A stretch of 64,000 bases of DNA from NCBI GenBank assembly GCA_037013495.1, contig CM072803.1, forward strand, positions 52,465,627 through 52,529,626, in the 5' to 3' direction. This DNA is from Hippophae tibetana (lineage: Eukaryota > Streptophyta > Magnoliopsida > Rosales > Elaeagnaceae). A model generated the notes under the pieces. The model did not search any database. It saw nothing but the letters and a program-made list of their open reading frames with translations, and was not told where the DNA came from. The translations under genes were made by a program, and so were the position numbers. Of this stretch, positions 25,826 to 39,400 are shown in pieces (the first letter of the stretch is position 1; each line of letters starts with the position of its first letter).

Positions 25826-28800
25826 AATGAGAAAATGTTTAAGTTTTCTTTTCCACTTATTTATTTTTCCCAATATTCTATCATTATTTTGTTTGCTTCT
25901 TAAGTCTTAATTCCCACCACAATCAAATTCATTCAAATTTTATTACCTCTTCTCCCAAGGGAAAAAGGTGATGGCTAGAGGTGGTTTTAGACATTATTTG
26001 GTAACTTCTTGTTACGTAGCATGAACCATTGCCATAGAGGATAAGCATAATATTTCCTATCTAATTTCTTTGCTTCTTACTCATAGAATGGGTTTCAAAA
26101 ACTAGATTCTTAGGAGGAAAAGCACAACCAAATTTAATTTCAATACGTTGTATTCCAACACGACCAGAATAACTTATAAATAAGTTGAGAATATTGATGT
26201 TATAAATGAGTTAAAAATGTGAAATATTGATCTCTTATAGGAAATAATGAACAAAATTTCAAACGTTTCATAGTTTTACATTTCAAATTGTAATAAATTT
26301 CATTTAAATATATCATAATTATAATGATAAAAAATTCAAAGTATTTATTTACCTACAAATTATTTTTTAAATAGAAATGAGAAACCTTTTTTGTTTTCTT
26401 TTCCACTTATTACGTTTTCCCAATAGTCTATCATTATTTTCTTTCCTTTGTAAGTCTTAATTCATACCACAATCAAATTCATTCAAATATTTCTCCCTCT
26501 CTTCCCAAGGGAAAAATGTGATAGCTAGAGGTGGTTTAAGATATTATTTGGTAACTTCTTGTTACGTAGCCTGAAACATTGCTATAGAGGATAAGCATAA
26601 TATTTCAAAACTTATTTCTTAGCTTCCTACTCATAGAATTGGTTTTGAAAACTAGATTCTTAGGAGGAAAGAGATACCCAAATTTTATTTCAATACAGTG
26701 CATTCCAACACAACCAGAATAACTTATAAATAAGTTGAGAATATTGACGTCATAAATGAGTTAAAAATGAGAAATATTGATCCCTTATACGACATAATGA
26801 ACAAAATTTCAAACTTTTCATAGTTTTACATTTCAAGTCGTAATAAATTACATTTAAATATATTATAATTATAATGATAAAATATTTGGAGTATTTATTC
26901 AGCCACAAATTATTTGTAAAATAGAAATGAGAAAATGTTTAAGTTTTCTTTTCCACTTATTTATTTGTCTTAATATTCTATCATTATTTTGTTTCCTTCG
27001 TAAGTGTTAATTCCCACGAAAATCAAATTCATTCAAATTTTATTACCTCTCCTCCCAAGGGAAAAATGGGATGGCTAGAGATGGGTTTAGGCACTATTTG
27101 GTAACTTCTTGTTACGTAGCACGAACCATTGCCATAGAGGATAAGCATAATAATTCCAATCTTATTTCTTTGCTTCTTACTTATAGAATGGGTTTGAAAA
27201 ACTAGATTCTTAGGAGGAAAGACACAACCAAATTTAATTTCAATACGGTGCAATCTAACACAACTAGAATAAATTTTAAATAGGTTGAGAATATTGATGT
27301 CATAAATGAGTTAAAAATGAGAAATATTGATCTCTTATGCGAAATAATGAACAAAATTTCAAACGTTACATAGTTTTACATTTCAAGTCGTAATAAATTC
27401 CGTTTAAATATATCATAATTATAATGATAAAAAATTTGGAGTATTTATTCAGCGACAAATTATTTGTAAAATATAAATGAGAAAATGTTTAAGTTTTCTT
27501 TTCCACTTATTTATTTTTCCCAATATTCTATCATTATTTTGTTTGCTTCTTAAGTCTTAATTCCCACCACAATCAAATTCATTCAAATTTTATTACCTCT
27601 TCTCCCAAGGGAAAAAGGTGATGGCTAGAGGTGGTGTTAGACATTATTTGGTAACTTCTTGTTACGTAGCATGAACCATTGCCATAGAGGATAAGCATAA
27701 TATTTCCTATCTAATTTCTTTGCTTCTTACTCATAGAATGGGTTTCAAAAACTAGATTCTTAGGAGGAAAAGCACAACCAAATTTAATTTCAATACGTTG
27801 TATTCCAACACGACCAGAATAACTTATAAATAAGTTGAGAATATTGATGTTATAAATGAGTTAAAAATGTGAAATATTGATCTCTTATAGGAAATAATGA
27901 ACAAAATTTCAAAGGTTTCATAGTTTTACATTTCAAATTGTAATAAATTTCATTTAAATATATCATAATTATAATGATAAAAAATTCAAAGCATTTATTT
28001 ACCTACAAATTATTTTTTAAATAGAAATGAGAAACCATTTTCGTTTTCTTTTCCACTTATTAAGTTTTCCCAATAGTCTATCATTATTTTCTTTCCTTTG
28101 TAAGTCTTAATTCATACCACAATCAAATTCATTCAAATATTTCTCCCTCTCTTCCCAAGGGAAAAATGTGATAGCTAGAGGTGGTTTAAGATATTATTTG
28201 GTAACTTCTTGTTACGTAGCCTGAAACATTGCTATAGAGGATAAGCATAATATTTCAAAACTTATTTCTTAGCTTCCTACTCATAGAATTGGTTTTGAAA
28301 ACTAGATTCTTAGGAGGAAAGAGATACCCAAAGTTAATTTCAATACAGTGCATTCCAACACAACCAGAATAACTTATAAATAAGTTGGGAATATTGACGT
28401 CATAAATGAGTTAAAAATGAGAAATATTGATCCCTTATACGACATAATGAACAAAATTTCAAACTTTTCATAGTTTTACATTTCAAGTCGTAATAAATTA
28501 CATTTAAATATATTATAATTATAATGATAAAATATTTGGAGTATTTATTCAGCCACAAATTATTTGTAAAATAGAAATGAGAAAATGTTTATGTTTTCTT
28601 TTCCACTTATTTATTTGTCTTAATATTCTATCATTATTTTGTTTCCTTCGTAAGTGTTAATTCCCACGAAAGTCAAATTCATTCAAATTTTATTACCTCT
28701 CCTCCCAAGGGAAAAATGGGATGGCTACAGATGGGTTTAGACACTATTTGGTAACTTCTTGTTACGTAGCATGAACCATTGCCATAGAGGAAAAGCATAA

Positions 28801-29125
28801 TAATTCCAATCTTATTTCTTTGGTTCTTACTCATAGAAGGGGTTTCAAAAACTAGATTCTTAGGAGGAAAAGCACAACCAAATTTAATTTCACTACGGTG
28901 CAATCTAACACAACCAGAATAACTTATAAATAAGTTAAGAATATTAATGTAATAAATGTGTTAAAAATGAGAAATATGGATCTCTTATAGGAAATAATGA
29001 ACAAAATTTCAAACGTTTCATAGTTTTACATTTCAAGTCGTAATAAATTCTGTTTAAATATATCATAATTATAATGATAAAAAATTTGGAGTATTTATTC
29101 AGCCACAAATTATTTGTAAAATAGA
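24176..29125 (+). repeat. Three-monomer higher-order repeat A-C-D, three copies of 1650 bp
   Basis: Copies are 24176-25825, 25826-27475 and 27476-29125, each exactly 1650 bp in my monomer phase. Copies one and two look almost identical (shared GTTTGCTTCTTAAG, TTATTACGTTTTCCC and GGCACTATT). Copy three has more private changes, such as AAACCATTTTCG at 28034 and TTTATGTTTTC in its D monomer, and its D tail differs, as expected at the edge of an amplified array. Confidence 0.85.
25276..25825 (+). repeat. Chimeric D/A monomer joining the 4-mer and 3-mer units
   Basis: The left half matches the D monomer at 23080 (CCCACGAAAATC, ATGGGTTTAGGCACT). The right end matches the A monomer at 23626 (GGTGCAATCTAAC, AATAAATTTTAAATAGG). 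The switch lies between the ACGAACC variant at about 25471 and the tail at about 25600, with mixed variants between. The same chimera is repeated at 26926, so it was formed before the 1650-bp unit was amplified. Confidence 0.82.
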
Positions 29126-32100
29126 AATGAGAAAATATTTAAGTTTTCTTTTCCACTTATTTATTTTTCACAATATTCTATCATTATTTTGTTTCCTTCT
29201 TAAGTCTTAATTCCCACCACAATCAAATTCATTCAAATTTTATTACCTCTTCTCCCAAGGGAAAAAGGTGATGGCTAGAGGTGGTTTTAGACATTATTTG
29301 GTAACTTCTTGTTACGTAGCATGAACCATTGCCATAGAGGATAAGCATAATATTTCCTATCTTATTTCTTTGCTTCTTACTCATAGAATGGGTTTCAAAA
29401 ACTAGATTCTTAGGAGGAAAAGCACAACCAAATTTAATTTCAATACGTTGTATTCCAACACGACCAGAATAACTTATAAATAAGTTGAGAATATTGATGT
29501 TATAAATGAGTTAAAAATGTGAAATATTGATCTCTTATAGGAAATAATGAACAAAATTTCAAACGTTTCTTAGTTTTAAACTTCAATTCTTAATAAATTT
29601 AATTTAAATATATCAAAATTATAATGTTAAAAAAATTGGAGTATTTATTCACCGAGAAATTATTTTTAAAATAGATATGAGAAAATGTTTAAGTTTTCTT
29701 TCCCACTTATTTATTTTTCCCAATATTCTATCATTATTTTGTTTCATTCATAAGACTTAATTCCCACCACAATCAAATTCATTCAAATTTTATTACCTCT
29801 CCTCCCAAGGGAAAAAGGTGATGGCTAGAGATGGTTTTAGACATTCTTTGGTAACTTCTTGTTACGTAGCATGAACCATTGCCATAGAGGAAAAGCATAA
29901 TAATTCCAATCTTATTTCTTTGCTTCTTACTTATAGAATGGGTTTGAAAAACTAGATTCTTAGGAGGAAAGACAGAACCAAATTTAATTTCAATACGGTG
30001 CATTCTAAAACAACTAGAATAACTTTTAAATAGGTTGAGAATATTGATGTCATAAATGAGTTAAAAATGAGACATATTGATCTCTTATACGAAATAATGA
30101 ACAAAATTTCAAACGTTTCATAGTTTTACATTTCAAGTCGTAATAAATTCCGTTTAAATATATCATAATTATAATGATAAAAAATTTGGAGTATTTATTC
30201 AGCGAAAAATTATTTGTAAAATAGAAATGACAAAATGTTTAAGTTTTCTTTTCCACTTATTTATTTTTCCCAATATTCTATCATTATTTTGTTGCCTTCG
30301 TAAGTCTTAATTCCCAACACAATCAAATTCGTTCAAATTTTATTACCTCTCCTCCAAAGGGAAAAGGTGATGGCTAGAGGTGGTTTTAGACATTATTTGG
30401 TAGCTTCTTGTTACGTAACATGAACCATTGCCATAGAGGATAAGCATAATATTTCCAATCTTATTTCTTTGCTTCTTACTCATAGAATGGGTTTGAAAAA
30501 CTAGATTCTTAGGAGGAAAAGCACAACCAAATTTAATTTCAATACGTTGTATTCCAACACACCCAGAATAAATTATAAATAAGTTGAGAATATTGATGTT
30601 ATAAATGAGTCAAAAATGTGAAATATTGATCTCTTATACGAAATAATGAACAAAATTTCAAACGTTTCATAGTTTTACATTTCAAGTTGTAATAAATTTC
30701 ATTTATATATCATAATTATAATGATAAAAAATTCGAAGTATTTATTTACCTACAAATTATTTTTAAAATAGAAATGAGAAACCTTTTTTGTTTTCTTTTC
30801 CACTTATTAAGTTTTCCCAATATTCTATCATTATTTTCTTTAGTTTGTAAGTCTTAATTCATACCACAATCAAATTCATTCAAATATTTCTCCCTCTCTT
30901 CCCAAGGTAAAAATGTGATAGCTAGAGGTGGTTTAAGATATTATTTGGTAACTTCTTGTTACGTAGCCTGAAACATTGCTATAGAGGATAAGCAAAATAT
31001 TTCAAAACTTATTTCTTAGCTTCCTACTCATAGAATTGGTTTTGAAAACTAGATTCTTAGGAGGAAAGAGATACCCAAATTTTATTTCAATACAGTGCAT
31101 TCCAACACAACCAGAATAACTTATAAATAAATTGAGAATATTGACGTTATAAATGAGTTAAAAATGAGAAATATTGATCCCTTATACGACATAATGAACA
31201 AAATTTCAAACTTTTCATAGTTTTACATTTCAAGTCGTAATAAATTACATTTAAATATATTATAATTATAATGATAAAATATTTGGAGTATTTATTTAGC
31301 CACAAATTATTTGTAAAATAGAAATGAGAAAATGTTTAAGTTTTCTTTTCCACTTATTTATTTTTCCCAATATTCTATCATTATTTTGTTTCCTTCTTAA
31401 GTCTTAATTCCCACCACAATCAAATTCATTCAAATTTTATTACCTCTTCTCCCAAGGGAAAAAGGTGATGGCTAGAGGTGGTTTTAGACATTATTTGGTA
31501 ACTTCTTGTTACGTAGCATGAACCATTGCCATAGAGGAAAAGCATAATAATTCCAATCTTATTTCTTTACTTCTTACCTATAGAATGGGTTTCAAAAACT
31601 AGATTCTTAGGAGGAAAGACACAACCAAATTTAATTTCAATACGGTGCATTCCAACACAACTAGAATAACTTTTAAATAGGTTGTGAATATTGATGTCAA
31701 AAATGAGTTAAAAATGAGAAATATTGATCTCTTATACGAAATAATTAACAAAATTTCAAACGTTTCATAGTTTTACATTTCAAGTCCTAATATATTCCGT
31801 TTAAATATATCATAATTATAATCATAAAAATTTGGAGTATTTATTCAGCGACAAATTATTTGTAAAATAGAAATGACAAAATGTTTAAGTTTTCTTTTCC
31901 ACTTATTTATTTTTCCCAATATTCTATCATTATTTTGTTTCCTTCGTAAGTCTTAATTCCCAACACAATCAAATTCGTTCAAATTTTATTACCTCTCCTC
32001 CCAAGGGAAAAAGGTGATGGCTAGAGATGGTTTTAGACATTCTTTGGTAACTTCTTGTTACGTAGCATGAACCATTGCCATAGAGGAAAAGCATAATAAT

Positions 32101-32400
32101 TCCAATCATATTTCTTTGCTTCTTACTCATAGAAGGGGTTTCAAAAACTAGATTCTTAGGAGGAAAAGCACAACCAAATTTAATTTCACTACGGTTTATC
32201 AACACAACCAGAATAACTTATAAATAAGTTAAGAATATTAATGTAATAAATGTGTTAAAAATGAGAAATATTGATCTCTAATAGGAAATAATGAACAAAA
32301 TTTCAAACGTTTCATAGTTTTACATTTCAAGTCGTAATAAATTCCGTTTAAATATATCATAATTATAATGATAAAAAATTTGGAGTATTTATTCAACCAC
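29126..32400 (+). repeat. Monomers 54-59, first member of an 8-monomer-offset pair
   Basis: Monomers 29126 and 29676 correspond to 33516 and 34064 (offset ~4390). Rare shared variants include TTCACCGA near the monomer junction, ATAATGTTAAAAAAATTGG and TTCATAAGAC. Monomer 30773 (C) corresponds to 34615, 31323 (A) to 35715 (shared GATGTCAAAAATGAG) and 31872 to 36265 (shared GAAACACCAAGTTTTTGG-type coding on the reverse strand, seen as CATAGAAGGGG on this strand). One monomer was lost and another gained between the two members. Confidence 0.7.
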
Positions 32401-34063
32401 AAATTATTTGTAAAATAGAAATGAGAAAATATTTAAGTTTTCTTTTCCACTTATTTATTTTTCACAATATTCTATCATTATTTTGTTTCCTTCTTAAGTC
32501 TTAATTCCCACCACAATCAAATTCATTCAAATTTTATTACCTCTTCTCCGAAGTGAAAAAGGTGATGGCTAGAGGTGGTTTTAGACATTATTTGGTAACT
32601 TCTTGTTACGTAGCATGAACCATTGCCATAGAGGATAAGCATAATATTTCCTATCTTATTTCTTTGCTTCTTACTCATAGAATGGGTTTCAAAAATAAGA
32701 TTCTTAGGAGGAAAGAAAACCAAATTTAATTTCAATACGTTATATTCCAACACAACTAGAATACCTTATAAATAAGTTCAGAATATTAATGTTATAAATG
32801 AGTTAAAAATGAGAAATATTGATCTATTATACGAAATTATGAACAAAATTTCAAACGTTTCATAGTTTTAAACTTCAATTCTTAATAATTTTAATTTAAA
32901 TATATCAAAATTATAATGATAAAAAAATTGGAGTATTTATTCAGCCAGAAAGTATTTTTAAAATAGATATGAGAAAATGTTTAAGTTTTCTTTTCCACTT
33001 ATTTATTTTTCCCAATATTATATCATTATTTTGTTTCATTCGTAAGACTTAATTCCCACCACAATCAAATTCATTCAAATTTTATTACCTCTCCTCCGAA
33101 GGGAAAAAGGTGATGGCTAGAGATGGTTTTAGACATTCTTTGGTAACTTCTTGTTACGTAGCATGAACCATTGCCATAGAGGAAAAGCATAATAATTCCA
33201 ATCATATTTCTTTGCTTCTTACTCATAGAAGGGGTTTCAAAAACTAGATTCTTAGGAGGAAAAGCACAACCAAATTTAATTTCACTACGGTTTATCAACA
33301 CAACCAGAATAACTTATAAATAAGTTAAGAATATTAATGTAATAAATGTGTTAAAAATGAGAAATATTGATCTCTTATAGGAAATAATGAACAAAATTTC
33401 AAACGTTTCATAGTTTTACATTTCAAGTCGTAATAAATTCCGTTTAAATATATCATAATTATAATGATAAAAAATTTGGAGTATTTATTCAGCCACAAAT
33501 TATTTGTAAAATAGAAATGAGAAAATATTTAAGTTTTCTTTTCCACTTATTTATTTTTCACAATATTCTATCATTATTTTGTTTCCTTCTTAAGTCTTAA
33601 TTCCCACCACAATCAAATTCATTCAAATTTTATTACCTCTTCTCCCAAGGGAAAAAGGTGATGACTAGAGGTGGTTTTAGACATTATTTGGTAAATTCTT
33701 ATTACGTAGCATGAACCATTGCCATAGAGGATAAGCATAATATTTCCTATCTTATTTCTTTGCTTCTTACTCATAGAATGGGTTTCAAAAACAAGATTCT
33801 TAGGAGGAAAGAAAACCAAATTTAATTTCAATACGTTGTATTCCAACACAACTAGAATAACTTATAAATAAGTTCAGAATATTAATATTATAAATGAGTT
33901 AAAAATGAGAAATATTGATCTCTTATACGAAATAGTGAACAAAATTTCAAACGTTTCTTAGTTTTAAACTTCAATTCTTAATAAATTTAATTTAAATATA
34001 TCAAAATTATAATGTTAAAAAAATTGGAGTATTTATTCACCGAAAAATTATTTTTAAAATAGA
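31990..34063 (+). repeat. Tandem dimer, ~1.1 kb, two copies
   Basis: The right part of monomer 31872 plus monomer 32420 is repeated by 32968 plus 33516. Shared rare features are CATAGAAGGGG, TTTCACTACGG followed by the short TTTATCAACAC tail, ATTAATGTAATAAATG and GAAAGAAAACC. The first monomer starts as B (TTCGTTC) and the corresponding 32968 starts as A, so the repeat joint lies within the first ~120 bp of the monomer. Confidence 0.75.
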
Positions 34064-36492
34064 TATGAGAAAATGTTTAAGTTTTCTTTCCCACTTATTT
34101 ATTTTTCCCATTATTCTATCATTATTTTGTTTCATTCATAAGACTTAATTCCCACCACAATCAAATTCATTCAAATTTTATTACCTCTCCTCCCAAGGGA
34201 AAAAGGTGATGGCTAGAGATGGTTTTAGACATTCTTTGGTAACTTCTTGTTACGTAGCATGAACCATTGCCATAGAGGAAAAGCATAATAATTCCAATCT
34301 TATTTCTTTGCTTCTTACTTATAGAATGGGTTTGAAAAACTAGATTCTTAGGAGGAAAGACAGAACCAAATTTAATTTCAATACGTTGTATTCCAACACA
34401 CCCAGAATAAATTATAAATAAGGTGAGAATATTGATGTCATAAATGAGTCAAAAATGTGAAATATTGATCTCTTATACGAAATAATGAACAAAATTTCAA
34501 ACGTTTCATAGTTTTACATTTCAAGTTGTAATAAATTTTGATTTAAATATATCATAATTATAATGATAAAAAATTCGAAGTATTTATTTACCTACAAATT
34601 ATTTTTAAAATAGAAATGAGAAACCTTTTTTGCTTTCTTTTCCACTTATTAAGTTTTCCCAATATTCTATCATTATTTTCTTTCCTTTGTAAGTCTTAAT
34701 TCCCACCACAATCAAATTCATTCAAATATTTCTCCCTCTCTTCCAAAGGGAAAAATGTGATAGCTAGAGGTGGTTTAAGATATTATTTGGTAACTTCTTG
34801 TTACGTAGCCTTAAACATTTCTATAGAGGATAAGCATAATATTTCAAAACTTATTTCTTAGCTTCCTACTCATAGAATTGGTTTTGAAAACTAGATTCTT
34901 AGGAGGAAAGAGATACCCAAATTTTATTTCAATACAGTGCATTCCAATACAACCAGAATAACTTATAAATAAGTTGAGAATATTGACGTTATAAATGAGT
35001 TAAAAATGAGAAATATTGATCCCTTATACGACATAATCAACAAAATTTCAAACTTTTCATAGTTTTACATTTCAAGTCGTAATAAATTACATTTAAATAT
35101 ATTATAATTATAATGATAAAATATTTGGAGTATTTATTCAGCCACAAATTATTTGTAAAATAGAAATGAGAAAATATTTAAGTTTTCTTTTCCACTTATT
35201 TATTTTTCCCAATATTATATCATTATTTTGTTTCATTCGTAAGTCTTAATTCCCACCACAATAAAATTCATTCATATTTTATTACCTCTCCTCACAAGGG
35301 AAAAAGGTGATGGCTAGAGGTGGTTATAGACATTATTTGGTAACTTCTTGTTACGTAGCATGAACCATTTCCATAGAGGAAAAGCATAATAATTCCAATC
35401 TTATTTCTTTGCTTCTTACCTATAGAATGGGTTTCAAAAACTAGATTCTTAGGAGGAAAGACACAACGAAATTTAATTTCAATACGGTGCATTCTAACAC
35501 AACTAGAATAAATTTTAAATAGGTTGAGAATATTGATGTCATAAATGAGTTAAAAATGAGACATATTGATCTCTTATGCGAAATAATGAACAAAATTTCA
35601 AACGTTACATAGTTTTACATTTCAAGTCATAACAAATTCCGTTTAAATATATCATAATTATAATGATAAAAAATTTGGAGTATTTATTCAGCGACAAATT
35701 ATTTGTAAAATAGAAATGAGAAAATGTTTAAGTTTTCTTTTCCACTTATTTATTTTTCCCAATATTCTATCATTATTTTGTTTCCTTCTTAAGTCTTAAT
35801 TCCCACCACAATCAAATTCATTCAAATTTTATTACCTCTTCTCCCAAGGGAAAAAGGTGATGGCTAGAGGTGGTTTTAGACATTATTTGGTAACTTCTTG
35901 TTACGTAGCATGAACCATTGCCATAGAGGAAAAGCATAATAATTCCAATCTTATTTCTTTGCTTCTTACCTATAGAATGGGATTCAAAAACTAGATTCTT
36001 AGGAGGAAAGAAACAACCAAATTTAATTTCAATACGGTGCATTCCAACACAACTAGAATAACTTTTAAATAGGTTGAGAATATTGATGTCAAAAATGAGT
36101 TAAAAATGAGAAATATTGATCTATTATACGAAATTATGAACAAAATTTCAAACGTTTCATAGTTTTAAAATTCAATTCTTAATAAATTTAATTTAAATAT
36201 ATCAAAATTATAATGATAAAAAAATTGGAGTATTTATTCAGCCAGAAATTATTTTTAAAATAGATATGAGAAAATGTTTAAGTTTTCTTTTCCACTTATT
36301 TATTTTTCTCAATATTATATCATTATTTTGTTTCATTCGTAAGACTTAATTCCCATCACAATCAAATTCATTCAAATTTTATTACCTCTCCTCCCAAGGG
36401 AAAAAGGTGATGGCTAGAGATGGTTTTAGACATTCTTTGGTAACTTCTTGTTACGTAGCATGAACCATTGCCATAGAGGAAAAGCATAATAA
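33516..36492 (+). repeat. Monomers 62-67, second member of the 8-monomer-offset pair
   Basis: This is the counterpart of 29126-32400. An extra A monomer (35165, with GTTATAGACATTATT and CGAAATTTAATTTC) sits between the C monomer at 34615 and the A monomer at 35715. The block ends inside monomer 36265, where the 4397-bp higher-order repeat begins at about 36493. Confidence 0.68.
34064..34614 (+). repeat. Chimeric monomer fusing the counterparts of 29676 and 30226
   Basis: The left part matches 29676 up to GACAGAACC at about 34359. From TTGTATTCC at about 34385 it matches the tail of 30226, including the rare ACACACCCAG and GAGTCAAAAATGTG. The exchange lies in roughly 25 bp of shared sequence (monomer coordinates ~297-322) and explains why one monomer is missing compared with 29126-31322. 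Confidence 0.8.
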
Positions 36493-39400
36493 TTCCAATC
36501 TTATTTCTTTGCTTCTTACTCATAGAAGGGGTTTCAAAAACTAGATTCTTAGGAGGAAAAGCACAACCAAATTTAATTTCACTACGGTTTATCAACACAA
36601 CCAGAATAACTTATAAATAAGTTAAGAATATTAATGTAATAAATGTGTTAAAAATGAGAAATATTGATCTCTTATAGGAAATAATGAACAAAATTTCAAA
36701 CGTTTCATAGTTTTACATTTCAAGTCGTAATAAATTCCGTTTAAATATATCATAACTATAATAATAAAAAATTTGCAGTATTTATTCAGCGACAAATTAT
36801 TTGTAAAATAGGAATGACAAAATATTAAAGTTTTCTTTTCCACTTATTTATTTTTCCCAATATTCTATCATTATTTTCTTTCCTTCGTAAGTCTTAATTC
36901 CCAACACAATCAAATTCGTTCAAATTTTATTACCTCTCCTCCAAAGGGAAAAGGTGATGGCTAGAGGTGGTTTTAGACATTATTTGGTAGCTTCTTGTTA
37001 CGTAGCATGAACCATTGCCATAGAGGATAAGCATAATATTTCCTATCTTATTTCTTTGCTTCTTACTCATAGAATGGGTTTGAAAAACAAGATTCTTAGG
37101 AGGAAAAGCACAACCAAATTAAATTTCAATACGTTGTATTCCAACACGACCAGAATAACTTATAAATAAGTTCAGAATATTGATGTTATAAATGAGTTAA
37201 AAATGTGAAATATTGATCTCTTATACGAAATAATGAACAAAATTTCAAACGTTTCATAGTTTTACATTTCAAGTTATAATAAATTTCATTTAAATATATC
37301 ATAATTATAATGATAAAAAATTCGAAGTATTTATTTACCTACAAATTATTTTTTAAATAGAAATGAGAAACCTTTTTTGTTTTTTGTTTTCTTTTCCACT
37401 TATTAAGTTTTCCCAATAGTCTATCATTATTTTCTTTCCTTTGTAACTCTTAATTCATACCACAATCAAATTCATTCAAATATTTCTCCCTCTCTTCCCA
37501 AGGGAAAAATGTGATAGCTAGAGGTGGTTTAAGATATTATTTGGTAACTTCTTGTTACGTAGCCTGAAACATTGCTATAGAGGATAAGCATAATATTTCA
37601 AAACTTATTTCTTAGCTTCCTACTCATAGAATTGGTTTTGAAAACTAGATTCTTAGGAGGAAAGAGATACCCAAATTTAATTTCAATACGGTGCATTCTA
37701 ACACAACGAGAATAACTTATAAACAAGTTGAGAATATTGATGTCATAAATGAGTTAAAAATGAGAAATATTGATCTCTTATACGAAATAATGAACAAAAT
37801 TTCAAACGTTTCATAGTTTTACATTTCAAGTTGTAATAAATTTCATTTAAATATATCATAATTATAATGATAAAAAATTCGAAGTATTTATTTACCTATA
37901 AATTACTTTTAAAATAGAAATGAGAAACCTTTTTTGTTTTCTTTTCCACTTATTAAGTTTTCCCAATATTCTATCATTATTTTCTTTCCTTTGTAAGTCT
38001 TAATTCATACCACAATCAAATTCATTCAAATATTTCTCCCTCTCTTCCCAAGGGAAAAATGTGATAGCTAGAGGTGGTTTAAGAAATTATTTGGTAACTT
38101 CTTGTTACGTAGCCTGAAATATTGCTATAGAGGATAAGCATAATATTTCAAAACTTATTTCTTAGCTTCCTACTCATAGAATTGGTTTTGAAAACTAGAT
38201 TCTTAGGAGGAAAGACAACCAATTTTAATTTCAATACGGTTTATCAACACAGCCAGAATAACTTATAAATAAGTTTAGAATATTGATGTAATAAATGAGT
38301 TAAAAATGAGAAATATTGATCGCTTATACGAATAATGAACAAAATTTCACTCTTTTCATAGTTTTACATTTTAAGTCGTAATAAAGTGCATTTAAATATA
38401 TCATAATTATAATGATAAAATATTTGGAGTATTTATTCAGCCACAAATTATTTGTAAAATAGAAATGAGAAAATATTTAATTTTTCTTTTCCACTTATTC
38501 ATTTTTCCCAATATTCTATCATTATTTTGTTTCATTTGTAAGTCTTAATTCCCACCACAATCAAATTCATTCATATTTTATTACCTCTCCTCACAAGGGA
38601 AAAAGGTGATGGCTAGAGGTGGTTATAGACATTATTTGGTAACTTCTTGTTACGTAGCATGAACCATTGCCATAGAGGAAAAGCATAATAATTCCAATCT
38701 TATTTCTTTGCTTCTTACCTATAGAATGGGTTTCAAAAACTAGATTCTTAGGAGGAAAGACACAACCAAATTTAATTTCAATACGGTGCATTCTAACACA
38801 ACTAGAATAACTTTTAAATAGGTTGAGAATATTGATGTCATAAATGAGTCCAAAATGAGAAATATTGATCTCTTATACGAAATAATGAACAAAATATCAA
38901 ACGTTACAAAGTTTTATATTTCAAGTCGTAATAAATATAATTTAAATATATCATAATTATAATGATAAAATATTTGGAGTATTTATTCAGCCACAAATTA
39001 TTTGTAAAATAGAAATGAGAAAATATTTAAGTTTTCTCTTCCACTTATTTATTTTTCACAATATTCTATCATTATTTTGTTTCATTCGTAAGTCTTAATT
39101 CCCACCACAATCAAATTCATTCATATTTTATTACCTCTCCTCACAAGGGAAAAAGGTGATGGCTAGATGTGGTTATAGACAGTATTTGGTAACTTTTTGT
39201 TACGTAGCATGAACCATTGCCATAGAGGAAAAGCATAATAATTCCAATCTTATTTCTTTGCTTCTTACCTATAGAATGGGTTTCAAAAACTAGATTCCTA
39301 GGAGGAAAGACACAACCAAATTTAATTTCAATACGGTGCATTCTATTACAACTAGAATAACTTTTAAATAGGTTGAGAATATTGATGTGATAAATGAGTT

